Part shown: one piece after another, positions 1-6,237 of the stretch | Numbering within the stretch: position 1 is the stretch's first letter | How the letters are laid out: every line of letters starts with the position of its first letter | Assembly (NCBI GenBank): GCA_031552995.1 | Contig: JAVBMB010000045.1 | Span: 1 to 15,402, forward strand | Source of the DNA: JAVBMB01 sp031552995 | GTDB taxonomy: Bacteria; Bacillota; Clostridia; Oscillospirales; Butyricicoccaceae | Reading direction: 5' to 3' | Length of the DNA stretch: 15,402 bases | Made by a program: the position numbers and the translations under genes | Notes under the pieces: generated by a model | What the model saw: the letters and a program-made list of their open reading frames with translations, nothing else | The model's database searches: none | Told to the model about the DNA's origin: nothing

Positions 1-37
1 CTCAATTCGCTTATTTTTGTTTTTTGGTTTAAAAAAA

Positions 38-70
38 AACCGGGGGGGGGGGTAACCCCCCCCCCCGGTT
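38..70. repeat. Perfect poly-G/poly-C hairpin (terminator-like)
   Basis: A perfect 15-bp inverted repeat: AACC plus eleven G, a TAA loop, then eleven C plus GGTT. An A-run lies on its left side, so a minus-strand transcript leaving the hairpin would carry a U-run, as in an intrinsic terminator. The core GGTAACC and the AACCGG/CCGGTT flanks recur in the hairpin at 242-279. Homopolymers this long are also prone to sequencing or assembly error. Confidence 0.6.
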
Positions 71-75
71 CCAGC

Positions 76-113
76 TTGCCTGAAAACCCACTCTGTTGAG
101 GGTTTTCGGGCAA
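76..113. repeat. Inverted repeat in intergenic region
   Basis: Arms at 76-89 and 100-113 pair over 14 positions with one non-Watson-Crick pair, around a 10-nt loop. No poly-U tract follows closely, so it is not a convincing terminator by itself. It is one of four hairpins packed into the gene-free first 278 bases. Confidence 0.5.
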
Positions 114-127
114 CTTTCAATTTTGAT

Positions 128-161
128 AAAAATTCTCGGGAAATGAATTCCCGGAATTTTT
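128..161. terminator. Possible bidirectional terminator hairpin
   Basis: Arms at 128-142 and 148-161 pair apart from one unpaired base at 136. The stem is CGGGAA/TTCCCG with an A5 run at its left foot and a T5 run at its right foot, so either strand would give a GC stem followed by U residues. It could end the minus-strand ABC-F transcript or a gene to the left of the window. Confidence 0.5.
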
Positions 162-241
162 GATTATAAGCGGGGTTTTTGGAACTTTTTAATCACGTTA
201 CTTTTTATGCAAAAAACCTGAACACCTTTCTTTGACAGCCT

Positions 242-279
242 AAACCGGCGTCGGGGGGGGGTAACCCCGCCGCCGGTTT
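242..279 (-). terminator. Hairpin directly after the ABC-F gene
   Basis: Arms at 242-256 and 265-279 pair over 15 positions with one mismatch. The right arm touches the TAA stop of the ABC-F gene, so the hairpin forms at the end of that transcript. The tail is only weakly U-rich. The loop region has nine G, TAA and four C, the same core as the hairpin at 38-70. Confidence 0.5.
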
Positions 280-1757
280 TATGTTCCGGGCTGAAGCTCG
301 ACCGTTTTTGTGGCGACGGTGTCGCAAAAGACGCCGTCATGCTCAACAAACAGCATAGTGGCACCGCTGCCCAGTATCATATCCTCTATCTGCATGCGGG
401 AAATCACATCGATAAAGTTCAGAGGCTCGTCCCATATATACAGGTGCGCGCTTTGGCACAGGCTGGCCGAAATCAACACCTTTTTTTTCTGCCCCTCGCT
501 GAGATCCTCAATATCCTTTTCAAGCTGCGGCCTTGTAAAATCCAGCTTGCGCAATATCGCTTTGAAGTAGCTCTCGTCAATGCCATGCTTTGCGGCAAAC
601 TCGCGCAGGCTGCCGGATATATGCCCCGTATGCTGCGGCGCGTATGATACAATCAGGCCCGACGCTGTTTTGCGCGCGCCGGTGTGCGGCACCTCCTCGC
701 CCGCGATAAGGCGCAGCAGGCTTGTCTTGCCGCTGCCGTTTTTGCCGCGCACTGCCACGCGCTCTCCGGCTTCGACGGTTAGGCTAAGGCCGCGCAGAAC
801 CTGCCTGCCGCCGTACGATATTGAGATATCCTCAAGCTCGACCAGGCGGCGGCTGTGGTGAATCAGCGGCTTCAGTTTCAGCTCGGCCGAGGTCTCGACA
901 TTGCGAAGCAAGGCGGATTTTTCCTGCGCGGCGCTTTCGCGGCGCAACTCAATCGCCTTCGAGCGCTTCATCATCTTGGCCGCCTTGTGCCCGATAAAGC
1001 CGCGGTCGGCGGCGTGCTCGCCTATCTTGCTCTTCTCGGTTTTATCAGACCACGCCGCGCTTCTGGCCGCCGCGGCGGACAGGCGCTTGATATCCTTTTT
1101 GAGCCTCTCGTTCTCGGCCAGCTCATACGAATCCTGAAGCTCGCGGTTGTGCATCCACGAGGAAAAATTGCCGCGCTGCACCTCTATGTTCGCGCGGTTT
1201 ATCGACAGGATATGGTCGACGCAGTCGTCCAAAAACGCGCGGTCGTGCGAGACGAGTATAAACCCGCTTTTTTGCCGCAGATATTCGGCCACCGACCGCC
1301 GCGCCGCCATATCGAGGTGGTTTGTCGGCTCGTCGATGAGCAAAAAAGCATTGTCGCGCAAAAACAGCGCCGCCAGAAGCACTTTTGCCCGTTCGCCGTG
1401 GCTAAGGCTGAAAAACGGCCTGTCGAGCACATCGTCTTCGACGCCGAGCAGCGCTGTCTCGCGCTCCAGCCTCCAGCTCTCGGCGTCCGGGCAGGCGTTT
1501 TGCGCCGTCTGACGCGCAGTGAGAGACAGGTCGGGAACAGGGTACGGGAAGTATTCAAAGTCCACAGACGCGCTGATGCGTCCGCGATATTCAAGCTCGC
1601 CCATCAGCAGACGCAGCAGTGTCGTTTTTCCGCGGCCGTTGCGGCCCACAAAGCCGAGCCGCCATGAGGTATCGAGCTGGAACGACACATTGCGAAAAAC
1701 ATCATCGTCACTGCCGTCGTAGGCGAATGTAAGGTTTTCTACGGTTATAACAGACAT
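279..1757 (-). CDS. ABC-F ATPase, Lsa/Vga-like ribosomal protection protein
   Basis: A 492-residue soluble protein with two ABC ATPase domains and no membrane segment, the ABC-F layout. Domain 1 has Walker A GRNGRGKT (38-45), signature LSHGE (118-122), Walker B ending DEP (142-144) and switch His 171. Domain 2 has GKNGSGKT (338-345), LSEGQ (419-423), DEP (443-445) and His 473. A charged Lys/Arg-rich linker lies between them (about 200-300). Length and phrases such as DEPTNHLD and GNFSSW resemble Lsa-type proteins, which bind the ribosome and displace lincosamide, streptogramin A or pleuromutilin drugs. The ATG at 1757 was chosen because GGAGGG lies 7 nt upstream. A longer reading to 1841 would need a TTG start and adds a low-complexity Cys-rich extension. 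The gene is monocistronic with its own promoter and long leader. The ABC-F class is secure; actual drug resistance is inferred, since some ABC-F proteins are housekeeping factors. Confidence 0.9.
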   Translation of the reverse strand: MSVITVENLTFAYDGSDDDVFRNVSFQLDTSWRLGFVGRNGRGKTTLLRLLMGELEYRGRISASVDFEYFPYPVPDLSLTARQTAQNACPDAESWRLERETALLGVEDDVLDRPFFSLSHGERAKVLLAALFLRDNAFLLIDEPTNHLDMAARRSVAEYLRQKSGFILVSHDRAFLDDCVDHILSINRANIEVQRGNFSSWMHNRELQDSYELAENERLKKDIKRLSAAAARSAAWSDKTEKSKIGEHAADRGFIGHKAAKMMKRSKAIELRRESAAQEKSALLRNVETSAELKLKPLIHHSRRLVELEDISISYGGRQVLRGLSLTVEAGERVAVRGKNGSGKTSLLRLIAGEEVPHTGARKTASGLIVSYAPQHTGHISGSLREFAAKHGIDESYFKAILRKLDFTRPQLEKDIEDLSEGQKKKVLISASLCQSAHLYIWDEPLNFIDVISRMQIEDMILGSGATMLFVEHDGVFCDTVATKTVELQPGT

Positions 1758-1894
1758 GGATATCCCTCCACAAAAGACAAAATGAGCCGCGGGGCAGCAG
1801 CACCGCAGCTCAACAGCAACACAGGCGCAGCCGCAAGGCAAAGCGCCGATACGTCCGGCACAAGCGCCGGATTAAGGCTGTAAAACGCATAATC

Positions 1895-1969
1895 CACCCC
1901 GCAAGGTGCCACAAAAAACGGCAAAACCGCTATTTAAAGCACCCCATATTAACGTCAGCGGGTGGTGTG
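1895..1969 (-). promoter_or_regulatory. Candidate attenuator with mutually exclusive stems in the ABC-F leader
   Basis: Downstream of and overlapping the end of the leader peptide, three pairings compete. Stem A joins CACCC (1964-1960) with GGGTG (1944-1940). Stem B joins GGTGC (1943-1939) with GCACC (1909-1905), extendable by G-U pairs. Stem C joins CACCCGC (1964-1958) with GCGGGGTG (1902-1895), with one bulged G. Stem B encloses a small AGCGG/CCGTT hairpin (1931-1917) followed by U residues, a weak terminator candidate. A ribosome stalled on the leader peptide would cover the left arm of A and C and could switch the fold. The pairings were read by eye, without energy calculation. Confidence 0.4.
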
Positions 1970-1975
1970 AATCAT
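1955..1975 (-). CDS. Short leader peptide MIHTTR upstream of the ABC-F gene
   Basis: ATG at 1975 opens a 6-codon frame (Met-Ile-His-Thr-Thr-Arg, then TGA). It is preceded by GAGGGAG with 8 nt between the AGGGAG core and the ATG, one of the better ribosome binding sites in the window. It lies about 75 nt downstream of the predicted transcription start and about 200 nt before the ABC-F start codon. Drug-responsive ABC-F genes often have such short stalling peptides in their leaders, which supports a regulatory role. An in-frame ATG at 2050 would give 31 residues, but it sits at or before the predicted transcription start and has no binding site. Confidence 0.5.
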   Translation of the reverse strand: MIHTTR

Positions 1976-2001
1976 GCTTTCAGCTCCCTCTTTTGCAGAT
2001 A

Positions 2002-2018
2002 TCGCCGCATGGCGGCGA
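2002..2018 (-). promoter_or_regulatory. Stable GC hairpin in the ABC-F leader
   Basis: Seven-bp perfect inverted repeat TCGCCGC/GCGGCGA (arms 2002-2008 and 2012-2018) with a 3-nt loop, between the promoter and the leader peptide. No U tract follows. It may insulate the 5' end or stabilise the leader RNA. Confidence 0.45.
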
Positions 2019-2054
2019 ACGTGGCAGGCTTCGGGGTCTCCGTCAGCCATGTTT

Positions 2055-2083
2055 ATTATGCCATGCGCCGGCTAATATGTCAA
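2055..2083 (-). promoter_or_regulatory. Near-consensus sigma70 promoter for the ABC-F gene
   Basis: On the minus strand: -35 TTGACA (2083-2078, perfect), 17-nt spacer, -10 CATAAT (2060-2055, five of six). Predicted start near 2048, leaving a leader of about 290 nt before the ABC-F ATG. An 8-bp inverted repeat CGCCGGCT/AGCCGGCG (2066-2073 and 2093-2100) flanks the -35 box and reaches into the 3' end of the diguanylate cyclase gene. The 333-nt gene-free interval 1758-2090 is accounted for by this promoter and the leader elements. Confidence 0.75.
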
Positions 2084-2090
2084 CACTGCC

Positions 2091-3002
2091 TCAGCCGGCG
2101 TAATTGCCGTCAGTCGTAACACAGTTTTTGCCGCGCGATTTGCTGGTGTACATAAGCGTGTCGGCGCGTCGGATGATTGAATCAATCGTGTCGTCCGGCC
2201 TGGCGATGGCGACGCCGACAGACGCTGTGACCGAGAGCGATGCCCCGCCGTGCTTTACCACGGTGTTTGAGATTAGCATCCTTATGCGGTAGGCCATATT
2301 CTCCGATTCGGGGTCACTCGAGCTTTCGAAAATCCCTACAAACTCCTCCCCGCCCCAGCGCCCGAACATATCGGATTTGCGCAGGCTGTGACGAATCGAA
2401 CGCGCGATGTTGCTTAGCATTTCGTCTCCGGCCGAATGACCATATGTGTTATTCAGCACGCTAAAGTCATCAAGGTCCAAAAACACAACGCAAAATCCGC
2501 TGCCAAAGTGCTTTAGTTCGCGCAGGCGATAGTCGAGATATATCTCCAGCTTGCGCCGGTTGGGCAGGCCGGTCAGCTGGTCGTTATGGGCCATGTTGTG
2601 AAGCGTTTCGATGACGTGCCCCTCGTAAACGGCGGGCGAGCTTTTTGTAAATATCTCCACAGCGCCCACCACATTGCCGCCGGAGCTTATCGGAAATATG
2701 CTGACGCTGACCGGGATGCGATGGCCGTCCTTGTGGCGCAAAAGCACGTCGGCGTTGCGCACAATGCCGTCAATCAGCGTGCTGTGCAGCGGGCAGCCGT
2801 AAAGGCACAGCTCCTTGCCCTCGTTATTGATGTGGTTCAGGATATTGTCCTGGCACGGCCTGCCGATAATCTCCCCGCTTGTGTAGCCGGTTATCCGTTC
2901 GGCGGCACTGTTCCAGAATGTTATGCGGCGCTCGGTGTCGACAAAATAGACACCGTCGTTTAGGTTGTTGATGATTTCGTGATAGAGGTTTTCCAGTTCC
3001 AC
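2091..3002 (-). CDS. PAS-GGDEF diguanylate cyclase
   Basis: A soluble 303-residue protein that likely makes cyclic di-GMP from two GTP. The N-terminal PAS domain (about 5-120) carries three cysteines, C50, C66 and C70, in a CQDN...LCxxGCPL arrangement that could bind a cofactor or sense redox. The GGDEF domain (about 135-295) starts with DQLTGLPNR (141-149) and has the metal aspartates around LDLDD (175-179). The active loop is GGEEF (217-221), a functional variant, and RKSD (208-211) fits an RxxD product-inhibition site five residues before it. The usual FKxxND reads FSVLNN here, with the key Asn kept. The start is GTG at 3002 with an AAGGGGGG binding site. It follows the NYN gene by 36 nt and is probably the last gene of that operon. 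No transmembrane segment is present, so the input signal is cytoplasmic. Confidence 0.92.
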   Translation of the reverse strand: MELENLYHEIINNLNDGVYFVDTERRITFWNSAAERITGYTSGEIIGRPCQDNILNHINNEGKELCLYGCPLHSTLIDGIVRNADVLLRHKDGHRIPVSVSIFPISSGGNVVGAVEIFTKSSPAVYEGHVIETLHNMAHNDQLTGLPNRRKLEIYLDYRLRELKHFGSGFCVVFLDLDDFSVLNNTYGHSAGDEMLSNIARSIRHSLRKSDMFGRWGGEEFVGIFESSSDPESENMAYRIRMLISNTVVKHGGASLSVTASVGVAIARPDDTIDSIIRRADTLMYTSKSRGKNCVTTDGNYAG

Positions 3003-3038
3003 TGTTGCCCCCCCTTGTGATGAAGCGGCAAAAAAAGC

Positions 3039-3797
3039 CTATGTGCTTTTCTTGCGGCCGGTTTTTTTCTTTTCCTGCGGCATGCCGACATATATGCCGC
3101 GGCTGTTTGGGTTTTGTATCTGCGTAAAGCCGAGTGACAGTATAAACTTGCTCAGCTTGTTGTAGCCGAAGTTTCGCACGTCAAAGTCGGGGTACCGGTT
3201 GGCAAGCGCGTTGCCGACGTGCGACAGCGATATCTTGCCCTCCTCGTCCGAGTTATCGGTGATGATGCTCGCCACGGCCTCACGAATCTTGCCAAGCTCC
3301 TTGTCCGAACTCTTGATGGTGGGCTTGGGGGATTCCGACTGGGTGTCCTTTGGCTGGGCGGCTTTTTCCAGCACCTCAAGATACCTGAACTTGTTGCACG
3401 CGTTGCGGAACGGCGCAGGAGTTTTTTCCTCGCCCATGCCTATGACCTCCTTGCCCGATTCCCTGAGCCGGGCGGCAAGGCGGGTAAAATCGCTGTCGCT
3501 GGATACAAGGCAAAAGCCGTCGACATTTTCGGCGTACAGGATGTCCATAGCGTCGATAATCATGGCCGAGTCGGTGGAGTTTTTGCCGTTTGTATAGGCG
3601 AATTGCTGCACCGGGATAATTGAATTGTCAAGCAAAGCGGGCTTCCATGTGTTCATGTGGGGGCTGGTCCAGTCCCCATATATTCGTTTATACGTGGCGA
3701 TGCCGTCGTTTGACAGCTCGGCAAGTATGTACCTGATGTATTTATACGAGATATTGTCGGCATCGATTAATACTGCAAATCGCTTGTCCTTTGGCAT
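3039..3797 (-). CDS. NYN-domain (LabA/DUF88-like) putative RNase with C-terminal LOTUS/OST-HTH domain
   Basis: A 252-residue protein. The N-terminal NYN domain (about 6-142), a PIN-like fold, has the acidic set expected of a metal-dependent nuclease: D12 and D14 in LIDADN, D76 in STDS, D82, and D101/D103 in SSDSDF. A Ser/Lys-rich linker (about 145-168) leads to a LOTUS/OST-HTH-type domain (about 169-240; LSHVGNAL...YPDFD...FGYNKLSKFILSL), an RNA-binding module. The last residues are Lys/Arg-rich. ATG at 3797 is preferred because GGAGG lies 8 nt upstream. ATG at 3815, one base after the TAA of the exporter gene, adds six residues and has AGGAG inside the exporter's last codons, so both may be used. 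Partner genes give no clear RNA target. The fold is clear; nuclease activity is inferred from the kept acidic residues. Confidence 0.85.
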   Translation of the reverse strand: MPKDKRFAVLIDADNISYKYIRYILAELSNDGIATYKRIYGDWTSPHMNTWKPALLDNSIIPVQQFAYTNGKNSTDSAMIIDAMDILYAENVDGFCLVSSDSDFTRLAARLRESGKEVIGMGEEKTPAPFRNACNKFRYLEVLEKAAQPKDTQSESPKPTIKSSDKELGKIREAVASIITDNSDEEGKISLSHVGNALANRYPDFDVRNFGYNKLSKFILSLGFTQIQNPNSRGIYVGMPQEKKKTGRKKST

Positions 3798-3816
3798 ACC
3801 GTAATCCTCCGTCATT

Positions 3817-4701
3817 TTATTTATTCTCCTGCGCAGCGCCGCTGTCGGCGCGTATAAGATACAGCGCCAGCGTGATCAGGATCAGCAGGCTGCCAAGCAC
3901 GGTCGTAAGGCCGGGGATCTCCCTAAAGACGATAAGCGCCATTATACTGGCAAACACAGGCTCGCACAGGGTGCAAAGAGAGATAAGGACAGGGTTGTAG
4001 TGTTCAAGCATCATGTTATATATCGTGTGCCCGCCGACTGTGCATACAACCGTCAGCCCGATAATAACGCCAAAATCAGTGGCCGGGTACGGCGCGAGCG
4101 GCTGGTTTGTGAAAAGACAGCCGATAAGCAAAAACACTGTGGAAAAGCTGTAGACGAGCGACGCGTAAGTGTAAACAGGCACACGCCGCCGCACGCGCGA
4201 GCCAAGCATGATATACGCCGAGACAAAAATGCCGCCCGCAAGCGCCAGCATGTTGCCCTTGACAGAGCCCAGCCCGTCGGACGCGCCAGCGCCGAACGCG
4301 ATGAGAACCGTGCCGCCGATGGACGCCATAAGGCACAGCACAAGAGCCCGGCCTGGCGGCCTGCGCGAAATAAGACTCTCGCTAAGCGCAACGAATATCG
4401 GGCTGCACGAGACAAGCACCGTCGAGGCGGCGATAGTCGTCAGCGATATCGAGGCTATCCATGTGGCGAAATGCAGAGCAAGCGCAAAGCCGGAAAGCAT
4501 ACACAAAAGCAAATCCCTGCGGCTTATGCCGCGGAATGCTTTGCGGTCGCGTATGACGGTTATGGCGAGCATTATTATCGAGGCGGCTGCCATGCGGTAC
4601 AACGATATAACAAGCGGAGGCATTGAGGAAAATCTTATAAATATCGACGAGAGCGATGTGCAAATCGCTGCCAGTAACAGAAAAAACTTCGGTGGTTTCA
4701 T
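3817..4701 (-). CDS. EamA/DMT-family transporter
   Basis: A 294-residue integral membrane protein with about ten hydrophobic segments arranged as two EamA repeats (about 5-135 and 148-285), the usual drug/metabolite transporter length. The first repeat ends in a LTTIAASTVLVSCSPIFVAL-type segment, and the second in a CEPVFASIMALIVFREIP segment with the Glu-Pro and late Glu typical of EamA repeats. Members export amino acids, metabolites or toxic compounds; the substrate cannot be told here. The ATG at 4701 has GGAGG about 6 nt upstream. The stop TAA is followed after one base by the upstream ATG of the NYN gene, so the two are likely co-translated. An extended -10 promoter lies about 100 nt upstream. 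Confidence 0.9.
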   Translation of the reverse strand: MKPPKFFLLLAAICTSLSSIFIRFSSMPPLVISLYRMAAASIIMLAITVIRDRKAFRGISRRDLLLCMLSGFALALHFATWIASISLTTIAASTVLVSCSPIFVALSESLISRRPPGRALVLCLMASIGGTVLIAFGAGASDGLGSVKGNMLALAGGIFVSAYIMLGSRVRRRVPVYTYASLVYSFSTVFLLIGCLFTNQPLAPYPATDFGVIIGLTVVCTVGGHTIYNMMLEHYNPVLISLCTLCEPVFASIMALIVFREIPGLTTVLGSLLILITLALYLIRADSGAAQENK

Positions 4702-4760
4702 CCAAACCTCCGTCTCCCCCGCGTGTAAAAAGGGAAACGCATCAAATTAAATGACACAAG

Positions 4761-4785
4761 ACGCTGCCTGCGCTATATGCAGCGT
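4761..4785 (-). promoter_or_regulatory. Hairpin in the 5' leader of the exporter operon
   Basis: Seven-bp perfect inverted repeat ACGCTGC/GCAGCGT (arms 4761-4767 and 4779-4785) with an 11-nt loop. It lies between the predicted transcription start near 4795 and the exporter ATG. No U tract follows, so it is not a terminator. Confidence 0.4.
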
Positions 4786-4801
4786 TAATGCGGTATGACT
4801 A

Positions 4802-4830
4802 ATTATATCACATGTGACGCCACGCGGCAA
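4802..4830 (-). promoter_or_regulatory. Extended -10 promoter with palindromic spacer
   Basis: On the minus strand: -35 TTGCCG (4830-4825, four of six), 17-nt spacer, perfect -10 TATAAT (4807-4802) with TG one base ahead (TGATATAAT). It drives the EamA, NYN and GGDEF genes. The spacer contains the perfect 10-bp palindrome TCACATGTGA at 4808-4817, in a position suited to a repressor operator. Confidence 0.7.
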
Positions 4831-4860
4831 TATGATTTATACGCCCGGCAGTTTTTGTCA

Positions 4861-4899
4861 TAAAGAAAGCGCGGCCGCATTGCGGCCGCGCTTTCTTTA
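4861..4899 (-). terminator. Intrinsic terminator after the first M20 gene
   Basis: A perfect 19-bp inverted repeat (arms 4861-4879 and 4881-4899) begins 10 nt past the TAG stop of the M20 gene. The core is GCGCGGCCGC and the 3' arm ends in CTTTCTTTA. It separates the M20 unit from the exporter operon. Confidence 0.8.
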
Positions 4900-4909
4900 T
4901 GGTGATAAC

Positions 4910-6037
4910 CTATATAAATAAGCCCGTTGCTTTGACAAGCAGCTTGAATATTTCCGTGACCGGCTCAATCTGGCCGTCGTCGAAGTCATATTCATATGTG
5001 TGTACGGCGGGGCCGTATCCCGCGCCCATCTGGAACATCGCGCCAGGCACAAGCTTTGTGTAGTATCCGAAATCATCGGCCCAGCGGTTGGGCACGGGAT
5101 GCACCATCGTCGGGATGCCGAGCTTTTCGCAAGCGGCGGCGACCTTGTCGACGCTATCCCTGTGAGAAACGGTGTCGGGGAACGACTCCTGATATTCATA
5201 CCGCAGGCCGAGGTTGTGCTTTTCGGCAAGCCCCTTTGCAACCGCTTCAAGCTGCTGTGTCAGCTCATTTATGTCCTCGTCGGTCTCGGCGCGGTAGGTT
5301 ATGCCAATCTCGCCGTCGCCGGGCGATACGCCGAACGCCGGCTCGCCGACCTTGGTATAAATAACGGTTAGCAGCACCATTCTGCTCCATTTTACAGGGT
5401 CGATAATTTTCGGTATTTCAAGCACAAGCTCGCTGATGGCAAACGCCGGGTTTATGCCAAGCTCGGGCATGCTGGCGTGCGACGGGTGGCCGGTGAAGAA
5501 AAACGTGACGCCGTTTGAAGCGCACTGCGATGTGCCGTAGTTAAGCACGACCGTGTCCTTTGGGAACCCCGGCATGTTGTGGAAGGCGTACACCTCGTCT
5601 ACATTTTGCTCGCGGATGATAACCTGGCTCTCTTTTGCGCCCAGGCCTATTTCTTCGGCATGCTGAAAGATAAATATCACATTGCTGTCGGCGCCGACGC
5701 GGTCGATTTCAAGCGCAAGGCATGAAAGCGTCGCTGCGTGGCCGTCGTGCCCGCACTTGTGCGCGACGCCGGGTATCTGCGACTTCCACGGGATGTCGCA
5801 CTTCTCTTCGACAAGTACGGCATCAATTTCCGAGCGGAAGGCGATTGTCGGCTTATCCGGGCCGGCGCTGTATTTGGCGTAGAACCAAAGGCCCCGGTCG
5901 ACAACCTCAAGCTTGGTATTTGCGCGCAGAAAATCCATGAGATGGTTTCGTGTCCACACCTCTTCCATCGGCAGCTCGGGGTGCTGATGCAGCTCGTGCC
6001 GCAGCTGTGTTGCCATTTCGACGGAACGCTTATCCAT
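4910..6037 (-). CDS. M20 family amidohydrolase/metallopeptidase, divergent copy
   Basis: A 375-residue cytosolic hydrolase of the M20 (M20D-like) family, which cleaves N-acyl amino acids or related amides with a two-metal centre. HELHQHPEL lies at 14-22. Metal or catalytic motifs kept are CGHDGH (95-100), QHAEE (125-129), His 153, GHPSHAS (183-189) and His 346 in VHT. Compared with its neighbour at 6238-7356 (76% identical, ungapped), it has lost consensus residues: RADFDALP is RSEIDAVL (68-75), SEDF is ADDF (320-323) and VHTH is VHTY. This suggests changed substrate choice or weakened activity. The ATG at 6037 has GGAGGAG 8 nt upstream; an ATG six codons earlier lies just before that binding site and is unlikely. 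It has its own promoter and terminator, so it can be expressed apart from the catabolic operon. Confidence 0.88.
   Translation of the reverse strand: MDKRSVEMATQLRHELHQHPELPMEEVWTRNHLMDFLRANTKLEVVDRGLWFYAKYSAGPDKPTIAFRSEIDAVLVEEKCDIPWKSQIPGVAHKCGHDGHAATLSCLALEIDRVGADSNVIFIFQHAEEIGLGAKESQVIIREQNVDEVYAFHNMPGFPKDTVVLNYGTSQCASNGVTFFFTGHPSHASMPELGINPAFAISELVLEIPKIIDPVKWSRMVLLTVIYTKVGEPAFGVSPGDGEIGITYRAETDEDINELTQQLEAVAKGLAEKHNLGLRYEYQESFPDTVSHRDSVDKVAAACEKLGIPTMVHPVPNRWADDFGYYTKLVPGAMFQMGAGYGPAVHTYEYDFDDGQIEPVTEIFKLLVKATGLFI
5408..5527 (-). repeat. Near-identical segment shared by the two M20 genes (copy 1)
   Basis: Codons 171-210 of this M20 gene match the same codons of the neighbour (6727-6846), with about 6 differing bases in 120, none changing a residue. 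The segment just before it (residues 158-170) is highly divergent. Together the two M20 genes form a direct repeat with a period of about 1.32 kb. Confidence 0.8.
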
Positions 6038-6109
6038 GTAAATGACTCCTCCCATAAAATGCGCAAAAGCGCCATAAGCCGTATCAGTGGCGCAGCGCGA
6101 TATAGGATG

Positions 6110-6138
6110 ATTGTATCACGCGGCCCGCGTCGGGGCAA
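6110..6138 (-). promoter_or_regulatory. Promoter of the first M20 gene
   Basis: On the minus strand: -35 TTGCCC (6138-6133, four of six), 17-nt spacer, -10 TACAAT (6115-6110, five of six). It sits just downstream of the terminator of the second M20 gene and gives a 5' leader of about 65 nt. That leader contains a small GCGC-AAAA-GCGC hairpin at 6061-6072. Confidence 0.65.
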
Positions 6139-6176
6139 TACAATTTGATGATTTGATAATTATTTAATTTAAAAAG

Positions 6177-6209
6177 CTGCCGGGCGGCCGCATAGCAGCC
6201 GCCCGGCAG
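6177..6209 (-). terminator. Intrinsic terminator ending the catabolic operon
   Basis: A 12-bp perfect stem (arms 6177-6188 and 6198-6209, core TGCCGGGCGGC) with a 9-nt loop. On the minus strand it is followed by CTTTTTAAATTAAAT. It lies about 29 nt after the second M20 stop codon and marks the end of that transcript. Confidence 0.85.
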
Positions 6210-6237
6210 AAATTATCCCGCGGATACGCGCAAAAAA

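Noticed and set aside
1..70. CRISPR array or transposon end at the left edge
   Set aside because: There are no regular spacers, no transposase and no target-site duplication; the repeats are simple hairpins.
1758..1841. N-terminal extension of the ABC-F protein
   Set aside because: It needs a TTG start, is Cys-rich low-complexity sequence and skips the strong GGAGGG site before the ATG at 1757.
1814..1894. A second possible leader frame beginning MRFTALIRR upstream of the ABC-F gene
   Set aside because: Its possible binding site is too close to the ATG and the product is a low-complexity Arg/Cys peptide.
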